Assembly: GCF_900100365.1 (NCBI RefSeq)
Contig: NZ_FNKU01000001.1
Location: 372,001-436,000, forward strand
Direction: 5' to 3'
Length of the DNA stretch: 64,000 bases
Source of the DNA: Pseudomonas cannabina
Lineage (GTDB): Bacteria; Pseudomonadota; Gammaproteobacteria; Pseudomonadales; Pseudomonadaceae
The notes beneath the pieces are model-generated. The model saw only the letters and a list, made by a program, of their open reading frames with translations. It made no database searches and had not been told where the DNA came from. The position numbers and the translations under genes are program-made. Below, in pieces: positions 59,651-64,000 of this stretch. Within the stretch, counting starts at the first letter, position 1. Each line of letters begins with the position of its first letter.

Positions 59651-59947
59651 ATGGGTCGACGTCTCAGTTTCAATCACGATCAGCTTGCATGGAAAACGTC
59701 AGCAGACTCGACGGAAGATGTGTGCAAGGGGCCTGTCTTTCACAAGCTTCCGGCGATGAGTGAAGCTGAACTGGAGCCACAGCTCCGTAAGCTTGGCATG
59801 GAAAGGGCCGAACGCTATGGCGTTGAATGCAAATCTGGAAGATGGGGACCTTTTGATAAGGAAACGCCGGCATTTTTTCTAGCAAAGAATGGGTCGTTAG
59901 CTCTTTCATGGTATGACGGCGGACTGCTGAAGCTCGTGCGAGACTGA
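59651..59947 (+). CDS. small hypothetical protein abutting the inverted-end element
   Basis: This frame of 98 residues (MGRRLSFNHDQLAWK to GGLLKLVRD) starts 4 bp past the right end of the 634-bp element. It could be a gene whose promoter or N-terminus was replaced by that insertion. It is soluble and charged with two cysteines. No good ribosome-binding site remains, since the upstream bases belong to the element. No family is recognised. Confidence 0.4.
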   Translation: MGRRLSFNHDQLAWKTSADSTEDVCKGPVFHKLPAMSEAELEPQLRKLGMERAERYGVECKSGRWGPFDKETPAFFLAKNGSLALSWYDGGLLKLVRD

Positions 59948-60164
59948 TTACGGCAAATTGTTGTAAAAGTTATGGAATGTTGTGATGGCGATCAGGGGAA
60001 GAGCGCCTTTGTCATGCTTAGTCAGATGAGTTGCAACATGGCATTGTCTGCAGACCTGACTGGAGTTCGCCGGGTTGGCTGGCATCAGCGCGATGACTGA
60101 TGCCAGATGGCAACTGCTACCCGAAACACGAGTTCGGACTTTTATGGCCCGGATAGCTGTCCGT

Positions 60165-60821
60165 TCAATGTTGAGGCGCACCCAGCTCCACCATCGCCCG
60201 CCATTTCTGCACGCTCGGCCTTTCCTGCATCCTCTTATGCCATTCCCGAAGGGCTTCACATTCATCGGGCACAGGGAGTTCCACCAGCGAGGCGAATATC
60301 ATGCCGCCGAAAAGCGCGATATCAGCCATGGAGAAAGCATCCCCCACAACGAAAGGGCTGCTCTTCAGAACGCCGTTAAAGTAGTGCATTCCCCGAACGG
60401 CTTTGTCGCGCATGCGGCTGCCCCATTCGGGGTTCTGATACAGCTCTACCTGCGGCCCTAGCCCGGGCGTGGCATGGTGGAAGTACACACTGACCGCATC
60501 GAGCACTTCGATTTCGGCTCGCTTGGTCATCATGTGGATAAGACCCTTCTCCAGGGGCGTTCTCCCCGTAAGTACCGGGTTGTCATCCAGAGCATCAAGG
60601 TACTGAGTAATTGCGGTGCACTCGGCAATGAGCGTGCCGTCATCCAGCTCTAGAACGGGTAGCGTCCCGGAGTAATTAATGGCCAGAAACTCAGGTTTCT
60701 TGTGCTCGCCTGTCCAGAGGTTCACCGATACAAATTCGATTCGCGATAACAGACCCTTTTCTGCTAACGCGATTCTCACCCGTGCGGGGTAGGGGCCATT
60801 GAACCAGTCGTAGATTTTCAT
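60165..60821 (-). CDS. glutathione S-transferase
   Basis: This 218-residue cytosolic GST has an N-terminal thioredoxin-like domain (MKIYDWFNGPYPARVRIALAEKGL, then SGTLPVLELDDGTLIAECTAITQYLD with the cis-Pro and the glutathione-binding E/C-T). A helical C-terminal domain follows (FVVGDAFSMADIALFGGMIFASL). The ATG at 60821 starts exactly at the thioredoxin fold; an in-frame upstream Met adds 15 poor residues. It is divergent from a TetR gene and probably repressed by it. The substrate is unknown. Confidence 0.9.
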   Translation of the reverse strand: MKIYDWFNGPYPARVRIALAEKGLLSRIEFVSVNLWTGEHKKPEFLAINYSGTLPVLELDDGTLIAECTAITQYLDALDDNPVLTGRTPLEKGLIHMMTKRAEIEVLDAVSVYFHHATPGLGPQVELYQNPEWGSRMRDKAVRGMHYFNGVLKSSPFVVGDAFSMADIALFGGMIFASLVELPVPDECEALREWHKRMQERPSVQKWRAMVELGAPQH

Positions 60822-60875
60822 CGTGGGGGCGTTGGCCGTATGGATCTGCTGATTTGAAGGGGTCATGGAATTTGT

Positions 60876-60953
60876 CTGCCTGTCAGTTGGTAGGTAGTTA
60901 AAGATTCTACCCGGATGATGCGGATGTCAAGACCTGTCTACCAGTTGGCAGGT
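60876..60953. promoter_or_regulatory. paired palindromes in the GST-tetR divergent promoter
   Basis: Two imperfect palindromes share the core CAGTTGG: CTGCCTGTCAGTTGGTAGG at 60876 and CCTGTCTACCAGTTGGCAGG near 60933. A leftward promoter (TTGACA with TAGAAT) lies between them. The sites fit binding by the divergent TetR protein. Mirror copies of GATTCTACCCG flank the second site. Confidence 0.6.
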
Positions 60954-61015
60954 TGTTGCGGTTGCGGGTAGAATCTTCTTCGTTGATTTCGCAGGCAGCA
61001 GTCAGAGGCAATGTG

Positions 61016-61585
61016 ATGGGGAACGCTCGAGAGGCCATTTTGCAAGCAGCAAAAGTGGCAGCGCAAAGGCACGGCTACAGCGGCATCAACTTTCGAACCA
61101 TCGGGGAAGAGGTCGGGGTAAAAAACGCGAGTATCTATTATCACTTCCCGAGCAAGGCCGACTTGGGTGCTGCGGTTGCGGAGCGATACTGGCAAGACAC
61201 CTCCAGAGTATTACTGGAAATAAGTGACTCGAACGCTGATCCTGTTCGTCGCCTGGAAATTTACCCATCCATCTTTCGAGTATCGCTCGAAGACGGCTAC
61301 AGGCTTTGTCTTTCCAGTTTCATGGCTGCGGAATATGAAGACCTGCCAGAAGAGGTCAAGCGAGAGGTTAGGGCGTTCGCCGACATTAATGTGAAGTGGC
61401 TGACGCAAGTGCTGGAAGACGTAGGGCTGGGCAGCCTGGAAAATTGCGAGCGACGTGCCCGTGCGATTTACACCGCCATCGCGGGTGCTCAATTGATTGC
61501 GCGAACTCGACTGGACATTGCGCAGTTTGACGATTTGATACTGACTTACAGGGAATCCGGGTTGATTCCTGCCGCGCGGGTGTGA
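61016..61585 (+). CDS. TetR/AcrR-family repressor
   Basis: The 189-residue regulator has the N-terminal helix-turn-helix typical of the family (REAILQAAKVAAQRHGYSGINFRTIGEEVGVKNASIYYHF-type sequence, residues 5-45) and a C-terminal ligand-binding domain. The start MGNAREAIL at 61016 is chosen because it begins at the domain and follows AGAGG. Divergent placement next to a GST gene and the palindromes between them suggest that it represses GST and itself until an electrophile or drug binds. Confidence 0.9.
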   Translation: MGNAREAILQAAKVAAQRHGYSGINFRTIGEEVGVKNASIYYHFPSKADLGAAVAERYWQDTSRVLLEISDSNADPVRRLEIYPSIFRVSLEDGYRLCLSSFMAAEYEDLPEEVKREVRAFADINVKWLTQVLEDVGLGSLENCERRARAIYTAIAGAQLIARTRLDIAQFDDLILTYRESGLIPAARV

Positions 61586-61744
61586 ACCGCATCGGCGGTG
61601 CGCTGGCAGGTGCTCGATAGCCGTTGACGAAGCGTCGGTCCTTCGATTCCACTCTTATCTTTCCCCAAACGCACGTGTATCGTATTCGCCTTCGCATCTG
61701 CCAGCAGATGCCTCCTGTTTTTCGCATCAGAGGTCCCGCCGTTC

Positions 61745-63117
61745 ATGTCCTTCACCCGTCGTCAAATCCTCACAGGCATCGCCGGTCTTGCCGTTGTCGG
61801 CCTTGGCGCGGGCGGCGCTTCGCGTTACTGGATGGGGCGGCGCGAGTCGGAGGCGGGGTCGGACTTCGTGTTGATCGCTGCGCCGCTCGACATTGAGCTG
61901 GTGCCTGGCCACCAGACCCCTGCCTGGGCCTTCGGCGGTTCTGCGCCGGGCACTGAATTGCGGGTGCGGCAAGGTGAGTGGCTGCGGTTGCGCTTTATCA
62001 ATCAGTTGCCGGTAGAGACGACCATTCACTGGCATGGCATCCGCTTGCCGCTTGAGATGGACGGCGTGCCGTACGTGTCGCAGTTGCCGGTCAAGCCGGG
62101 CGAGTATTTCGACTACAAATTCCGCGTGCCGGACGCCGGTAGCTATTGGTATCACCCGCACGTCAGCAGCAGCGAGGAATTGGGGCGCGGGCTGGTTGGG
62201 CCGCTGATTGTCGAAGAGCGCGAGCCGACCGGTTTTGCTCATGAGCGCACGGTCAGCCTGAAAAGCTGGCATGTGGACGAAGAGGGCGCTTTTACCGAGT
62301 TCAGCGTGCTGCGCGAGGCGGCGCGGGAGGGCACGGCGGGGCGGCTGTCGACGTTGAACGGTATTGCGCAGGCTGTGATTGAGTTGCCGGCCGGGCAGAT
62401 TACCCGGGTGCGCTTGCTCAATCTCGACAACACTGTGACGTATCGGCTCAATCTGCCGGACGCCGAGGCGCAGATTTATGCGCTTGACGGCAATCCGGTC
62501 AAGCCGCGGCCGTTCGGTGATGAGTACTGGCTGGGGCCGGGCATGCGTATTTGTCTGGCGATCAAGGCGCCGCCTGCGGGTGAGGAAATTTCGTTGCGTA
62601 ACGGCCCGGTACGTCTGGGGACCTTCCGTTCGGTCGCCAATAATGATGCGCCGGGGCAGTGGCCGCCCGAGTTACCTGCCAACCCGGTCGCCGAGCCGGA
62701 CCTGGAGAACGCCGAGAAGATCAATTTCAACGTCGAGTGGGTTGGCTCGGTGTCGGCCAATATCGACAACGGCAAGCCGCCGAGTCTGTGGCAGATCAAC
62801 GGTGTGGCCTGGGACATTACCGATAAGACGTGTGCAGATCGCCCGATCGCCAAGCTGACGCTGGGCAAGAGCTATATCTTCGAATTGAAGAACATGACGC
62901 AGTATCAGCACCCGATCCATTTGCACGGCATGAGTTTCAAGGTGATCGGCTCTAATCGGCGCAAGATCATCCCGTACTTTACCGACACCTTTTTGCTGGG
63001 GCGCAATGAGCGCGCTCGTGTGGCGCTGGTTGCGGATAATCCGGGTGTATGGATGTTTCACTGCCATGTCATCGATCACATGGAAACCGGCCTCATGGCG
63101 GCCATCGAGGTGTCGTG

Positions 63118-63118
<1 letters not shown>
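61745..63118 (+). CDS. cumA: CumA-type multicopper oxidase
   Basis: This periplasmic multicopper oxidase has 457 residues. A Tat signal (TRRQILTGIAGLAVVGLGAGG) precedes three cupredoxin domains. Copper sites are HWHG (about residue 98), WYHPH (about 136), HPIHLHG (about 398) and the Cys-containing HCHVIDHMETGLM near the end. CumA of Pseudomonas putida was linked to Mn(II) oxidation and is followed by cumB, a tadA homologue, exactly as here. Physiological substrate in this strain is not certain. Its TGA overlaps the tadA ATG. Confidence 0.92.

Positions 63119-64000
<882 letters not shown>

Noticed and set aside
59948..60265. minus-strand frame ending VCRQCHVATHLTKHDKG, possible HNH remnant
   Set aside because: The CxxCH alone is too little, the upstream part is non-protein-like and it overlaps the GST gene.

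Overview
The window is a chromosomal segment of a plant-associated pseudomonad of the Pseudomonas syringae complex. The evidence is the left end, where hrcV, hrpJ, hrpL and hrpK1 of the Hrp type III secretion system (T3SS) sit with hrp boxes and a sigma-54 promoter. They are followed by an exchangeable effector locus (EEL) that ends at tRNA-Leu and queA, the classical P. syringae arrangement. The rest is GC-rich housekeeping sequence in familiar Pseudomonas gene order.

Layout. 1-6.5 kb: Hrp genes (hrpJ and hrcV leftward; hrpL and hrpK1 rightward). 6.5-10.5 kb: EEL with a small lipoprotein, an hrp-box-driven candidate effector plus chaperone, an amidase-like (DUF1460) lipoprotein and tRNA-Leu(CAA). 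10.6-16.1 kb: queA-tgt-yajC-secD-secF. 16.1-19.3 kb: glycine-zipper protein, suhB, trmJ, cysE. 19.4-21.0 kb: an accessory insert with a thioesterase and the decayed remains of a YopJ/HopZ-type effector. 21.1-26.7 kb: iscR-iscS-iscU-iscA-hscB-hscA-fdx-iscX. 26.8-36.1 kb: ndk, rlmN, pilW, rodZ, ispG, hisS, yfgM, bamB, der. 36.1-37.7 kb: an IS1182-type insertion. 37.8-50.3 kb: an aminotransferase/omega-amidase pair, a coiled-coil protein, a PEP-mutase-family enzyme, leuA with a possible leader peptide, an M23 peptidase, xseA, guaB and guaA. 50.3 to about 60 kb: an island at the 3' end of guaA with integrase, AlpA, primase-like protein, two inverted IS5-family copies, a truncated UvrD-type helicase and a 634-bp inverted-end element. 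60.1-64 kb: glutathione transferase/TetR pair, cumA, tadA (cumB) and the 3' part of mltF.

How it works together. HrpL, made from a sigma-54 promoter, would drive hrpJ-hrcV, hrpK1 and the EEL effector through three well-matched hrp boxes. A fourth, mutated box lies before the dead HopZ-like gene. The most interesting signals are (i) a 103-bp MITE between the hrp box and coding region of the EEL effector, with ends matching the IS5-family elements 47 kb away; (ii) the HopZ-type relic between cysE and iscR; (iii) target-site evidence that the DNA between the two IS5 copies has been inverted, with un-inversion restoring a plausible helix-turn-helix end to the primase-like gene. No database search was possible. 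Names rest on recognised motifs, length and gene order.
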